Source of the DNA: Streptomyces acidiscabies
GTDB taxonomy: Bacteria > Actinomycetota > Actinomycetes > Streptomycetales > Streptomycetaceae
Reading direction: 5' to 3'
NCBI RefSeq assembly: GCF_020010905.1
Contig: NZ_JAGJBY010000002.1
Location: 1,860,001-1,924,000, forward strand
DNA length: 64,000 nt
In this document: piece by piece, positions 1 to 15,340 of the stretch
How the letters are laid out: each line of letters opens with the position of its first letter
How positions within the stretch are numbered: position 1 is the first letter of the stretch
The notes under the pieces: generated by a model
Seen by the model: the letters and a program-made list of their open reading frames with translations, nothing else
Databases searched by the model: none
Told to the model about the DNA's origin: nothing
Position numbers and translations under genes: made by a program

Positions 1-1526
<1,526 letters not shown>

Positions 1527-1610
1527 AGTTGCTCGCGTCCACTGTGTTGGTTCTGAAACCACGAACAACCCCGTATGGCCATATACGGTGCGGTTGATGT
1601 GTTTCATAGT

Positions 1611-1731
1611 GTTTCGGTGGTTATAGCGTGAGGGAAACGCCCGGTTACATTCCGAACCCGGAAGCTAAGCCTTACAGCGCCGATGGTACTGCAGGGGGGA
1701 CCCTGTGGGAGAGTAGGACGCCGCCGAACTC
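1611..1731 (+). rRNA. rrf: 5S ribosomal RNA
   Basis: A 5S rRNA of about 120 nt lies 84 nt downstream of the 23S gene. It begins GTTTCGGTGGTTATAGCG and contains the conserved CCGAACCCGGAAG and GGGGGACCCTGTGGGAGAGTAGG blocks. The first and last ten bases pair to close the acceptor-like helix I. It is the last gene of the rRNA operon and is followed immediately by a hairpin terminator. Confidence 0.97.
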
Positions 1732-1737
1732 CTTTTA

Positions 1738-1779
1738 GAGGTGGGCCCTGAACTTCGGTTCAGGGCCCACCTCTTTTTT
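1738..1779 (+). terminator. rRNA operon terminator
   Basis: There is a perfect 16-bp inverted repeat, left arm 1738-1753 and right arm 1758-1773. It is closed by a C(TTCG)G tetraloop, one of the most stable RNA loops, and followed by a run of six T. This intrinsic terminator sits seven bases after the 5S rRNA. Confidence 0.95.
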
Positions 1780-1824
1780 GTTGTCCGTCACTTCCAGTTC
1801 ACGTTCCCCGCCGACCATCCCACC

Positions 1825-2502
1825 ATGGGTACTGGAGCAATGCTCAGGGCTGCGGGTGTGGGACTCGGCGACGAGGTCGTCGTGCCGGCCTTCGGGAACA
1901 CCGAGGTCGCCGAAGAGGTGGCCCGGGTGGGTGCGATGCCGGTGTTCGCGGACGTGGACCCAGTGAGCTACTGCCTCGACGCGCTGGCCGTCGAGTCGGT
2001 CGTAACTCCCCGGACGGCGGCCGTGGTTGTCGTACACCGCTTCGGACGGCCCGCGGACATGGGGCGGTTGAGGGATGTCGGTGCGCGGCGGGGGTTGCTG
2101 GTGCTGGAGGAGGGGGACGGTGAAGGGGCGTTGGACGAGGTTGCCCAGCGGCGGGAGCGGGCGGCTTATCTGGACGCGCGGTTGCGGGGGGTGTGGACGC
2201 CCGACGGTGGGGACGGGCACACGTATCAGCAGTACGTCGTGCGGGTGCCGGGGAACGGGCGGCCGGATCGGGACGCCTTTGCACGCGCCTTGCGCGGCAA
2301 GGGAGTTGCGTGCCGGGTGCCGGTGAAGACGCCTGTGCATCGGTTGCCGGAGTTCCGGCGGTGCGTGTCGTTGCCGGAGACCGAGCGGGCGGCCGACGAG
2401 ACGCTGGCGTTGCCGGTCGACGCGGCGCTGACGAAGCGGGACATGCAGCGCATAGTGTCCGCGTGCAATGCGCTCGGCGGGTTGTTGCAGCCGGCGTACT
2501 GA
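1825..2502 (+). CDS. DegT/DnrJ/EryC1/StrS aminotransferase-like protein, shortened
   Basis: About 225 residues if the ATG at 1825 is used; an ATG at 1840 is an alternative, and neither has a clear ribosome binding site. The N-terminal part (GLGDEVVVPAFGN, then VFADVDP, then RTAAVVVVHRFG and ADM) matches the cofactor-domain opening of fold-type I sugar aminotransferases. The C-terminal part (YQQYVVRVPG, then CRVPVKTPVH and LPVDAALT) matches the end of that family. The middle, where family members of about 370 residues carry the PLP-binding lysine, is missing: VLEEGDGEGA runs straight into the helix EVAQRRERAAYLDARL. No Schiff-base lysine can be assigned, so catalysis is doubtful. It could be a decayed gene or a repurposed protein. 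It follows the rRNA terminator directly. Confidence 0.7.
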   Translation: MGTGAMLRAAGVGLGDEVVVPAFGNTEVAEEVARVGAMPVFADVDPVSYCLDALAVESVVTPRTAAVVVVHRFGRPADMGRLRDVGARRGLLVLEEGDGEGALDEVAQRRERAAYLDARLRGVWTPDGGDGHTYQQYVVRVPGNGRPDRDAFARALRGKGVACRVPVKTPVHRLPEFRRCVSLPETERAADETLALPVDAALTKRDMQRIVSACNALGGLLQPAY

Positions 2503-2579
2503 ACGGGTTTGGGAATAGCCGCTCGTTCGGGGTACGATCTTCTTGTTGCCGGGAGGGAAATAGCCTAAAAGGTAACAAG

Positions 2580-2652
2580 GCCCCTATAGCTCAGTCGGTA
2601 GAGCGTCTCCATGGTAAGGAGAAGGTCAACGGTTCGATTCCGTTTGGGGGCT
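2580..2652 (+). tRNA. tRNA-Thr (anticodon GGT)
   Basis: The cloverleaf can be drawn by hand. The acceptor stem GCCCCTA pairs with TGGGGGC, the D arm is GCTC/GAGC, and the anticodon stem TCTCC/GGAGA encloses the loop ATGGTAA, giving anticodon GGT (threonine). The T arm is AACGG-TTCGATT-CCGTT. CCA is not encoded (TCA follows). It stands alone between the aminotransferase-like gene and osaC and is followed by a hairpin terminator. Confidence 0.96.
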
Positions 2653-2662
2653 CAGAGATAAA

Positions 2663-2692
2663 CCCCCTGCCTCATGAGGCAGGGGGCTTTTT
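2663..2692 (+). terminator. terminator after tRNA-Thr, convergent with osaC
   Basis: A perfect 24-nt palindrome at 2663-2686 (CCCCCTGCCTCA and its complement) is followed by CTTTTT. It lies 10 nt after the tRNA and 19 nt from the 3' end of osaC on the other strand. It can therefore stop tRNA transcription and may form a hairpin at the end of osaC mRNA as well. Confidence 0.9.
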
Positions 2693-2711
2693 CATGCCCT
2701 CGTCCGGTCCC

Positions 2712-5318
2712 TCACGCCACCCGCATCGCGAGAATGGCCATGTCGTCCGACGGGGCGTCGGAGGCGAACCGCTCCACCGCGCGCATGATGCGGGCGGCGA
2801 CCGCGCCCGCCGTAAGACCGGTGCACGTGGTGAGGACGTCGGCGAGGCCGTCGTCGCCCAGCATGCGGGTGCCCTCGCGGCGTTCCGTGACGCCGTCGGT
2901 GACGCACAGGAGGACATCGCCCGGGTCGAGGGTGACCGTCTGCTCGTACAGGTCGAGGTCCTCGATGACGCCCAGGAGGGGCTGGGGTTCCGCTGCGGGC
3001 TCGACCGTGCCGTCCTGGCGCAGGCGCAGCGGGAGGGGGTGGCCGGCGCAGACGACCTTCAGCTCGGCGCTGCCGTCCTGCTGGGGCCGCAGCTCGCCGT
3101 ACAGGAGCGTCAGGAAGCGGCTGCGGGAACCCTCGTCGAGGATCGCGGAGTTGAGGCGCTCCAGGACCGCCGGGCCGCTCAGGCCCTCCCGGGCGAGCAG
3201 GCGCAGGGCGTGGCGGGCGAGGCCCGTGACGGCGGCGGCGTTGGGGCCGGTGCCGCAGACGTCGCCGATGGCGAAGCCGTACGCGCCGTCGCTGATCGGG
3301 AAGACGTCGTAGAAGTCGCCGCCGACCTCGTTGCCCTCGCCGGCCGCGCGGTAGATGACGTCGACCTCGACGCCGTCGATCTCGGGCAGGCCCGGGGGCA
3401 GGAGGCTGCGCTGGAGGGCCTGGCTGATGGCCGTGCGCTCGGAGTAGAGGCGGGCGTTGTCCAGGGCGAGGGCGGCCCGGCGGGAGAGGTCCTCGGCGAG
3501 TTCCAGGATCTCCTGGCGGAAGTGTTCGTCGGTCGGTTTGCCGAGGGTCAGCATGCCGATGACGCGGTTGCGGGCGACCAGGGGCAGGACGACGGTCTCG
3601 CCGCCGACCGCGGAGGCCGTGGCGAGGGTGGGGCCGATGCCCGAGGCCACCGGGTGCGCCGGGCCGCCCGCGAGGCTGCGCATCGAGCTGCGCAGGGCCG
3701 CCTGGTGCGCGGCCTGGCCCGGCGCTGTCCACACGCGTGCGCCGGGGGTGGGGACCGGGTCGGGCGGGGCGGTCTTCGACAGCAGGGACTTGATGCCGTC
3801 GATGAGTTCCTCGTCCTCGTGCAGGACGTACGACAGATACGGGTCCGAGGCCTGGTCGGCGATCGTGTACACGGCGCACCAGGTCGCCAGGGTCGGCACC
3901 GTCATCTGTGCCATCAGGGCGAGCGTCTGGTCCCGGTCCAGGGTGCCGGCGAGGAGATCGGACGCCTCGACGAGGAAGCTGAGCGAGCCTCTGCGCAGCC
4001 GCTCCAGCTCGCCCAGGCGCGCGGACTCGACGGCGAGAGCGATCCGGTCGGCGGCGAACTGGAGGCGCAGCGCCTCCTCGTTGGAGTAGCGGCCCGGCGA
4101 CTCGGAGGCCACCCCGAGGGAGCCGGTGAGGCGTCCCTCGACCTTCAGCGGCACCGTGACGACCGCGCGCATGCCGGTGCCGTTCAGCAGCGGTACGGCG
4201 CCGGGGACGGCCGTCAGGTCCTCGTGGACGGCCGGCATGCGCGCGGAGCCGTAGCGGCCGGGACCCGCCTCCACGGGCACGCGCGCGAAGCGCTGGCGGG
4301 TGGAGGGCAGGCCCGTCGAGGCGCGGACCTCCAGTTCCGTCTCGTCGTCCGTGGCGAGGAGCAGGAAGGCGGAGTCCGCGTCGAGCATGTCGCGGGCGCG
4401 CTCCACCGTGCGCTGGAGGAGGCCGTCGAGGTCGTCCGGCGCGGGGGAGCCGATGAACACCTCGAACGGGTCGGCGTTCGGGGAGTCGGGGGAGCCGGCG
4501 CTGTCGGAGGCGGGGACGCGGGTCGGGGACTGGAGGACCGCGCGTTCGTGGTCGCGTACCAGCAGGCAGACCGTGGAGGGTTCGCCGCCGGTGTCGCGTA
4601 CGCGCAGGTGGGAGGCGTAGACGGGGGTGACGCGGCCGTCGGAGCCGCGGATGCCGTAGCTGCCCTCCCAGCGGGAGAGCTGGAGCGCCTCGGCGATGCC
4701 GGTGGCGGTGCCCGGGGTGTGCGGCCAGGCGGCGAGGTCGGTGAGGGGCTTGCCGATGACCTGGTCGGGCGGGTAGCCGAAGACGTCCTCGGCGTCCTCG
4801 TTCCAGGCGGAGATCGAGCCCGTACGGTCGATCTGGACGACAGCGACGCGCACCCGGCCGTCGGCGAGCGGCAGGAGGCTCACCGGCAGGGACGGGCCGG
4901 CCGTGCGGGTGCCGACCGCGCGCTCGGGCAGGACGAGCTGGAACCAGACGGTCTTGTGGGCGGGCGTGTACTCGACGCCCCAGCGCCCCGCGATGGCCGC
5001 GCACAGCTGGAGGCCGCGCCCGCCCTCGCGGTCGGGGTTGCTCATGGCGGACAGCGCGCCCTGGAGGGGGATCTCGCGCTCCGGGTAGCGGTCGGCGACC
5101 TCGATGCGTACGCCGTCGTCGCTGCGCAGGCACAGGACGTCGGCGTGGGTGCCCGCGTGGATGACGGCGTTGGTGACGAGTTCGCTGGTGAGGACGACGG
5201 CGTCGTCCACGATGTCGGCGAAGCCCCACCCCTGGAGGGTGTCGCGGACGAACGCGCGGGCGGTCGCGACCGACCGTCCCACAGGCTCGAAACTGGCAGC
5301 CGCGCGCGCGGTGATCAC
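2712..5318 (-). CDS. osaC: OsaC-like SigB modulator: RsbW-type kinase, PAS, GAF, PP2C phosphatase
   Basis: 868 residues from a GTG at 5318 preceded by GAGGAG; longer starts lack a good ribosome binding site and add a proline-rich tail. Order of domains: a GHKL/RsbW-type ATP-binding domain in about the first 130 residues (LTSELVTNAVIHAGT as the N box, GGRGLQL later); a PAS domain about 145-260; one or two GAF domains about 290-600; and a SpoIIE-type PP2C phosphatase to the end (GGDFYDVF and GDVCGTG metal motifs, DDMAILAMRV end). In S. coelicolor the gene in this position, osaC (SCO5747), is reported to bring SigB activity back to baseline after osmotic shock. It is divergent from osaA across a 589-base gap. 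The ortholog call rests on domain order plus the neighbours osaA and osaB. Confidence 0.9.
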   Translation of the reverse strand: MITARAAASFEPVGRSVATARAFVRDTLQGWGFADIVDDAVVLTSELVTNAVIHAGTHADVLCLRSDDGVRIEVADRYPEREIPLQGALSAMSNPDREGGRGLQLCAAIAGRWGVEYTPAHKTVWFQLVLPERAVGTRTAGPSLPVSLLPLADGRVRVAVVQIDRTGSISAWNEDAEDVFGYPPDQVIGKPLTDLAAWPHTPGTATGIAEALQLSRWEGSYGIRGSDGRVTPVYASHLRVRDTGGEPSTVCLLVRDHERAVLQSPTRVPASDSAGSPDSPNADPFEVFIGSPAPDDLDGLLQRTVERARDMLDADSAFLLLATDDETELEVRASTGLPSTRQRFARVPVEAGPGRYGSARMPAVHEDLTAVPGAVPLLNGTGMRAVVTVPLKVEGRLTGSLGVASESPGRYSNEEALRLQFAADRIALAVESARLGELERLRRGSLSFLVEASDLLAGTLDRDQTLALMAQMTVPTLATWCAVYTIADQASDPYLSYVLHEDEELIDGIKSLLSKTAPPDPVPTPGARVWTAPGQAAHQAALRSSMRSLAGGPAHPVASGIGPTLATASAVGGETVVLPLVARNRVIGMLTLGKPTDEHFRQEILELAEDLSRRAALALDNARLYSERTAISQALQRSLLPPGLPEIDGVEVDVIYRAAGEGNEVGGDFYDVFPISDGAYGFAIGDVCGTGPNAAAVTGLARHALRLLAREGLSGPAVLERLNSAILDEGSRSRFLTLLYGELRPQQDGSAELKVVCAGHPLPLRLRQDGTVEPAAEPQPLLGVIEDLDLYEQTVTLDPGDVLLCVTDGVTERREGTRMLGDDGLADVLTTCTGLTAGAVAARIMRAVERFASDAPSDDMAILAMRVA

Positions 5319-5907
5319 AGGACTCCTCGGCCGGTCGTCGGCGGACAGTGCTTCCCGGTCGTCCGGGTGGCGTGGGTGGGGCGGGCGTGCGCCGGTCGGC
5401 CGGGGGTCCGGGGGCTGTCCCCCGGGAATCAGTCCGGTGGTCATTACGTCGGCCGCCCCTCCGATGCCCGCTCGTGCTCGTGCCACCGCCCAGGCCGGGT
5501 CGGGCCGGCGCGGCTGGACAGCCGTGTGCAAGGTTACTGACCTTCCGAGGTGTCGCGGATGCCGGTCGCCCGTGTTTTCCGTACCCGGAGTGTGCGGACG
5601 ATGTGCACAGCCGCCGGAGTGTTATGGCCGTGTTCAGTGAGGGTGAAACACTGGGCAAGCTTCTTGTGAAGGTCCGGGCAGACCGGGTGTCTTCTGTGTA
5701 CGTCGGGCAGCAGCCTTCACTGTGGCCTGATTACATCGGGCAGCGACATGCGGCAGTAGTGATTCGGCGAGCGGTACGAGCGGTAGGGGTCGACCCGTGC
5801 GGGAGGGACAAGTGGAGTCTGGCGCAGCGACGCGTGGCACGAAGACGCGCGCGAAGGGCGGGCCGTCCCTGAACAGGACGCGCGCCTCACGTGAGGGAGG
5901 GACGACC
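5319..5907. other. osaC-osaA divergent intergenic region
   Basis: 589 bases without a convincing gene; both divergent promoters should lie here. A GGGTAC on the minus strand (5586-5581) resembles the -10 half of a Streptomyces SigB promoter (GNNT-N14-16-GGGTAY), but no GNNT stands at the right distance. The sequence TCGGGCAGC occurs twice, near 5704 and 5738. Two earlier GTG codons (5797, and 5812 behind GGGAGGG) are in frame with osaA, so part of this stretch could encode an N-terminal extension of up to 37 residues. Confidence 0.5.
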
Positions 5908-11244
<5,337 letters not shown>

Positions 11245-11489
11245 CGGAAAGGGTGTGGAGGTGCCGTGACGCGCTGACTCAGGGTGGCCGGCGCTGGGCA
11301 GCGGGACGGTGTTCGGGGAACCTTCTGGTCCCCCGCCACGTTCCTGCTACGTGCACTGTGACATCGCGGTGACAGGGTGTGGCGACGGTCGGGGTGCGGC
11401 TACCATGACCGGCACAAGGAAGGGCGGCGCACAGGATGTCGTCCCCAGGGGCGGCGCCCGGTGCACTGCCGGGGCGAGGAGGGCGGGCC

Positions 11490-12173
11490 ATGGTGCAGAA
11501 GGCCAAGATCCTCCTGGTCGATGACCGGCCGGAGAATCTGCTGGCGCTGGAGGCGATCCTCTCGGCGCTGGATCAGACACTGGTGCGGGCATCGTCCGGG
11601 GAAGAGGCGCTCAAAGCACTGCTGACGGACGACTTCGCGGTCATTCTGCTGGACGTCCAGATGCCGGGAATGGATGGATTCGAGACGGCCGCGCACATCA
11701 AGCGTCGGGAGCGGACCAGGGACATTCCGATCATCTTCCTCACCGCGATCAATCACGGGCCGCACCACACGTTCCGGGGGTACGCGGCGGGGGCGGTGGA
11801 CTACATCTCCAAGCCGTTCGACCCGTGGGTGCTGCGGGCGAAGGTGTCCGTGTTCGTCGAGCTGTACATGAAGAACTGTCAGCTCCGGGAGCAGGCGGCC
11901 CTGTTGCGGCTCCAGCTCGACGGGAACGGGCGGCCGGGTGTCGACGGGGGCAAAGAAGCCCCGGGGCTGCTCGCGGAGTTGTCCGCGCGGCTCGCGGCGG
12001 TCGAGGAGCAGGCTGAGGCGTTGTCGAAACAGCTCGACGACGACTCCGCGGACGCGGCTGCGGTGGCTACCGCGGCGCATCTCGAGCGGAAGCTGACGGG
12101 GTTGCGGCGGGCGCTGGACGCGCTGGAGCCGGGGACCGGCGGCGGTGCGCCCACGGTGCCTTCTCAGGGCTGA
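11490..12173 (+). CDS. osaB: OsaB-like response regulator, receiver plus coiled coil
   Basis: 227 residues from the ATG at 11490, with GAGGAGGGCG upstream. The receiver domain fills about 1-125, with acidic pocket D11/D12, phospho-acceptor D55 (LLDVQMPGMDG) and K108 (SKPFD). The C-terminal 100 residues are predicted helical and coiled coil (QLREQAALLRLQL; AELSARLAAVEEQAEALSKQL), with no helix-turn-helix or enzymatic domain. It lies 245 bases after osaA on the same strand, so it may have its own promoter. S. coelicolor osaB (SCO5749) is described as required for osmotic adaptation and for limiting antibiotic production at high osmolarity. With no DNA-binding domain, output is likely by protein contact; partner unknown. 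Confidence 0.92.
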   Translation: MVQKAKILLVDDRPENLLALEAILSALDQTLVRASSGEEALKALLTDDFAVILLDVQMPGMDGFETAAHIKRRERTRDIPIIFLTAINHGPHHTFRGYAAGAVDYISKPFDPWVLRAKVSVFVELYMKNCQLREQAALLRLQLDGNGRPGVDGGKEAPGLLAELSARLAAVEEQAEALSKQLDDDSADAAAVATAAHLERKLTGLRRALDALEPGTGGGAPTVPSQG

Positions 12174-12358
12174 GGGGCTGGGGTTCGGGGTGGGTGCGGG
12201 TTGCGGCTGCGCCCACCCGTGCCGCCCCTGGCGGTAACTGCCTTGCGGGAAAGCGGTTCCGTCGTGGCGTCAGTTCGGGGTTTTGTCGTGGGCGACACGA
12301 ACGGGTGAAGCCGTAGGCACACGTGTCCTGTGTTGCTCGCGCCGGTACTCTCACCACC

Positions 12359-15064
12359 ATGGCCTCACGTCCCTCCGCAGCCAAGAAGCAGCCCGCGAAG
12401 AAGGCCGCGGCTCCCGCGAAGGCTCCGGCGAAGAAGGCCGTAGCGAAGAAAGCCCCGGCGAAGAAGGCGCCCGCCCGCAAGGCCGCGGCGAAGAAGGCCG
12501 CGCCCCCGAAGCCGGCGCCCAGTCCCACCGGCGGTGTCTACCGCCTCGTACGCGCCCTGTGGCTGGGGCTGGCGCATGCCGTGGGCGCGGTGTTCCGGGG
12601 GATAGGGAACGGCGCGAAGAACCTCGACCCGGCGCACCGCAAGGACGGCGTCGCGCTGCTGCTGTTCGGGTTCGCGCTGATCGTCGCGGCGGGGACCTGG
12701 GCCGACCTCAGGGGCCCGGTCGGGGACCTCGTCGAGATCCTGGTGACCGGAGCCTTCGGCCGGCTCGACCTCCTCGTACCGATCCTGCTCGCGGTGATCG
12801 CCGTACGGTTCGTGCGGCATCCGGAGAAGCCCGAGGCCAACGGTCGTATCGTCATCGGGCTTTCCGCGCTGCTGATCGGCGTGCTCGGGCAGGTGCACAT
12901 CGCGTGCGGGTCGCCCGCGCGCAGTGACGGCATGCAGGCCATAAGGGACGCCGGCGGGCTCGTCGGGTGGGCGGCGGCGACTCCGCTGACCTTCGCGATG
13001 ACGGACGTCCTCGCCGTACCCCTCCTCGTGCTGCTGACGGTCTTCGGGCTGCTCGTCGTCACGGCGACCCCGGTCAACGCGATCCCGCAGCGGCTGCGGC
13101 TGCTCGGCGTCAAGCTGGGTGTGCTGCACGACCCGGAAGAAGACGACGAGTACGCCGACGACGACGAGCGGTACGACGACCAGTGGCGCGAGGCGCTGCC
13201 CGGGCGTCCGCGCCGGCGGACGGCCGGGGGCGAGGCGTACGACCCCGAGGACGCGGAGGAAGCGGCCCTCTCGCGGCGTCGCACGCGGCCGAGGCGTCCC
13301 GGGGTGCCCCAGCCCTCGGGAGACCGGCAGATGGACGCCGTGGACATCGCGGCGGCAGCGGCGGCGGACCTCGACGGCGCCGTCCTGCACGGCATGCCGC
13401 CCTCGCCGCTGGTCGCCGACCTCACGCAGGGCGTCAGCGTCGGGGACCGCGAGCCGACCCGGCCCACGCCTGTGCCTGCGGCGCGGCCGAAGCAGGAGAA
13501 GCTCAGGCCGGGGATAGTGCCGGACCTGACCAAGGCGCCGCCGGAGGAGATGCGCGACCTGCCCCCGCGCGCGGAACAGCTCCAGCTCGCCGGGGACATC
13601 ACGTACGCGCTGCCCTCCCTGGACCTCCTGGAGCGCGGCGGCCCCGGCAAGGCCCGCAGCGAGGCCAACGACGCCGTCGTCGCGTCCCTGACGAACGTCT
13701 TCACCGAGTTCAAGGTCGACGCCGCCGTCACCGGCTTCACGCGCGGGCCGACGGTCACCCGCTACGAGGTCGAGCTGGGCCCGGCCGTCAAGGTCGAGCG
13801 GATCACCGCGCTGACCAAGAACATCGCGTACGCCGTCGCCAGTCCCGACGTACGGATCATCAGCCCGATCCCCGGGAAGTCGGCCGTCGGGATCGAGATC
13901 CCCAACACCGACCGGGAGATGGTCAACGTCGGGGACGTGCTGCGGCTCGCGGACGCCGCCGAGGACGACCATCCGATGCTCGTGGCGCTCGGCAAGGACG
14001 TCGAGGGCGGGTACGTCATGGCGAACATGGCGAAGATGCCGCACATCCTCGTCGCCGGGGCCACCGGGTCCGGCAAGTCCTCGTGCATCAACTGTCTGAT
14101 CACGTCGATCATGTGCCGGGCGACCCCCGAGGACGTCCGGATGGTGCTCGTCGACCCCAAGCGCGTCGAGCTGACCGCGTACGAGGGCATCCCGCACCTG
14201 ATCACGCCGATCATCACCAACCCGAAGCGCGCCGCCGAGGCCCTTCAGTGGGTCGTACGGGAGATGGACCTGCGCTACGACGACCTCGCGGCGTTCGGGT
14301 ACCGGCACATCGACGACTTCAACCAGGCCATCCGCGACGGCAAGCTCAAGACGCCCGAGGGCAGTGAGCGGGAGCTGAAGCCGTACCCGTACCTGCTGGT
14401 GATCGTCGACGAGCTGGCCGACCTGATGATGGTCGCCCCCCGGGACGTCGAGGACTCGATCGTGCGCATCACGCAGCTCGCGCGCGCGGCGGGTATCCAC
14501 CTGGTGCTCGCGACGCAGCGGCCGTCCGTCGACGTCGTCACCGGTCTGATCAAAGCCAACGTGCCCTCCCGGCTCGCGTTCGCCACCTCCTCGCTCGCCG
14601 ACTCGCGGGTCATCCTCGACCAGCCCGGCGCGGAGAAGCTGATCGGCAAGGGCGACGGGCTGTTCCTGCCGATGGGCGCGAACAAGCCGGTCCGTATGCA
14701 GGGGGCGTTCGTCACCGAGGCCGAGGTCGCGGCCGTCGTGCAGCACTGCAAGGACCAGATGGCGCCGGTCTTCCGGGACGACGTCACCACCGGGACCAAG
14801 CAGAAGAAGGAGATCGACGAGGAGATCGGCGACGACCTCGACCTGCTGTGCCAGGCCGCCGAGCTGGTCGTGTCCACGCAGTTCGGGTCCACCTCGATGC
14901 TCCAGCGCAAGCTGCGGGTGGGGTTCGCGAAGGCGGGGCGGCTGATGGACCTCATGGAGTCGCGGGGGATCGTGGGGCCCAGCGAGGGGTCCAAGGCGCG
15001 GGACGTGATGGTGAAGCCGGAGGAGCTGGACGGGGTGCTGGACGTCATCAGGGGCGGGGGCTGA
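12359..15064 (+). CDS. ftsK: FtsK/SpoIIIE DNA translocase
   Basis: 901 residues from the ATG at 12359. The first 50 residues are a lysine/alanine/proline-rich tract of repeated PAKKA-like words, resembling histone H1 tails and likely DNA-binding. About four transmembrane helices follow (e.g. VALLLFGFALIVAAG; VLAVPLLVLLTVFGLLVV), then an acidic and arginine-rich linker (about 255-400). The motor comes next, with Walker A G567-S574 (GATGSGKS), LVDPKR, LVIVDELADLM, and a C-terminal winged-helix gamma domain that reads KOPS-like sites (LLCQAAELVVST, FAKAGRLMDLME). FtsK pumps chromosomes through closing sporulation septa. In S. coelicolor ftsK is SCO5750, in the same place relative to osaB. Confidence 0.97.
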   Translation: MASRPSAAKKQPAKKAAAPAKAPAKKAVAKKAPAKKAPARKAAAKKAAPPKPAPSPTGGVYRLVRALWLGLAHAVGAVFRGIGNGAKNLDPAHRKDGVALLLFGFALIVAAGTWADLRGPVGDLVEILVTGAFGRLDLLVPILLAVIAVRFVRHPEKPEANGRIVIGLSALLIGVLGQVHIACGSPARSDGMQAIRDAGGLVGWAAATPLTFAMTDVLAVPLLVLLTVFGLLVVTATPVNAIPQRLRLLGVKLGVLHDPEEDDEYADDDERYDDQWREALPGRPRRRTAGGEAYDPEDAEEAALSRRRTRPRRPGVPQPSGDRQMDAVDIAAAAAADLDGAVLHGMPPSPLVADLTQGVSVGDREPTRPTPVPAARPKQEKLRPGIVPDLTKAPPEEMRDLPPRAEQLQLAGDITYALPSLDLLERGGPGKARSEANDAVVASLTNVFTEFKVDAAVTGFTRGPTVTRYEVELGPAVKVERITALTKNIAYAVASPDVRIISPIPGKSAVGIEIPNTDREMVNVGDVLRLADAAEDDHPMLVALGKDVEGGYVMANMAKMPHILVAGATGSGKSSCINCLITSIMCRATPEDVRMVLVDPKRVELTAYEGIPHLITPIITNPKRAAEALQWVVREMDLRYDDLAAFGYRHIDDFNQAIRDGKLKTPEGSERELKPYPYLLVIVDELADLMMVAPRDVEDSIVRITQLARAAGIHLVLATQRPSVDVVTGLIKANVPSRLAFATSSLADSRVILDQPGAEKLIGKGDGLFLPMGANKPVRMQGAFVTEAEVAAVVQHCKDQMAPVFRDDVTTGTKQKKEIDEEIGDDLDLLCQAAELVVSTQFGSTSMLQRKLRVGFAKAGRLMDLMESRGIVGPSEGSKARDVMVKPEELDGVLDVIRGGG

Positions 15065-15267
15065 CGGAGGGGCCGGCGCGGGGGTCCGTGGACGGCGATC
15101 TTCGTGACTCACCCGTTAGAGATCGTCGGGCAACCGTTTCCCTTTGTCGTACGTCAAGTTGAGCGAAGGACAGATAAGGGCCCCATGCTGGGCCCTCGCT
15201 GTCCCGCTGTCGGCGTGTCCGGTCGTATCGATGCCATACCGATGGCGTACAAAGTCCGACCGCCCGG

Positions 15268-15298
15268 TTGCCCCACCCTTTTGTACCCCCCCTAGACT
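15268..15298 (+). promoter_or_regulatory. possible SigHrdB-type promoter of the RodZ-like gene
   Basis: TTGCCC (15268-15273) and TAGACT (15293-15298) are separated by 19 bases, ending 42 bases before the GTG start at 15341. The -10 is good for the vegetative sigma factor; the spacer is one or two bases longer than usual. Confidence 0.4.
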
Positions 15299-15340
15299 GA
15301 ATCTCCAGCACAGGCGGCTACACGCTCGAAAGGCGCCCCC

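Noticed and set aside
2193..5540. A 1115-codon + strand frame over osaC and tRNA-Thr
   Set aside because: It runs through a tRNA gene and its terminator and has the composition of a shadow frame; osaC on the other strand is clearly domain-rich.
5581..5604. GGGTAC on the minus strand as a SigB promoter of osaC
   Set aside because: No GNNT at 14-16 bases upstream and 263 bases from the start codon; left only as a remark in the intergenic entry.
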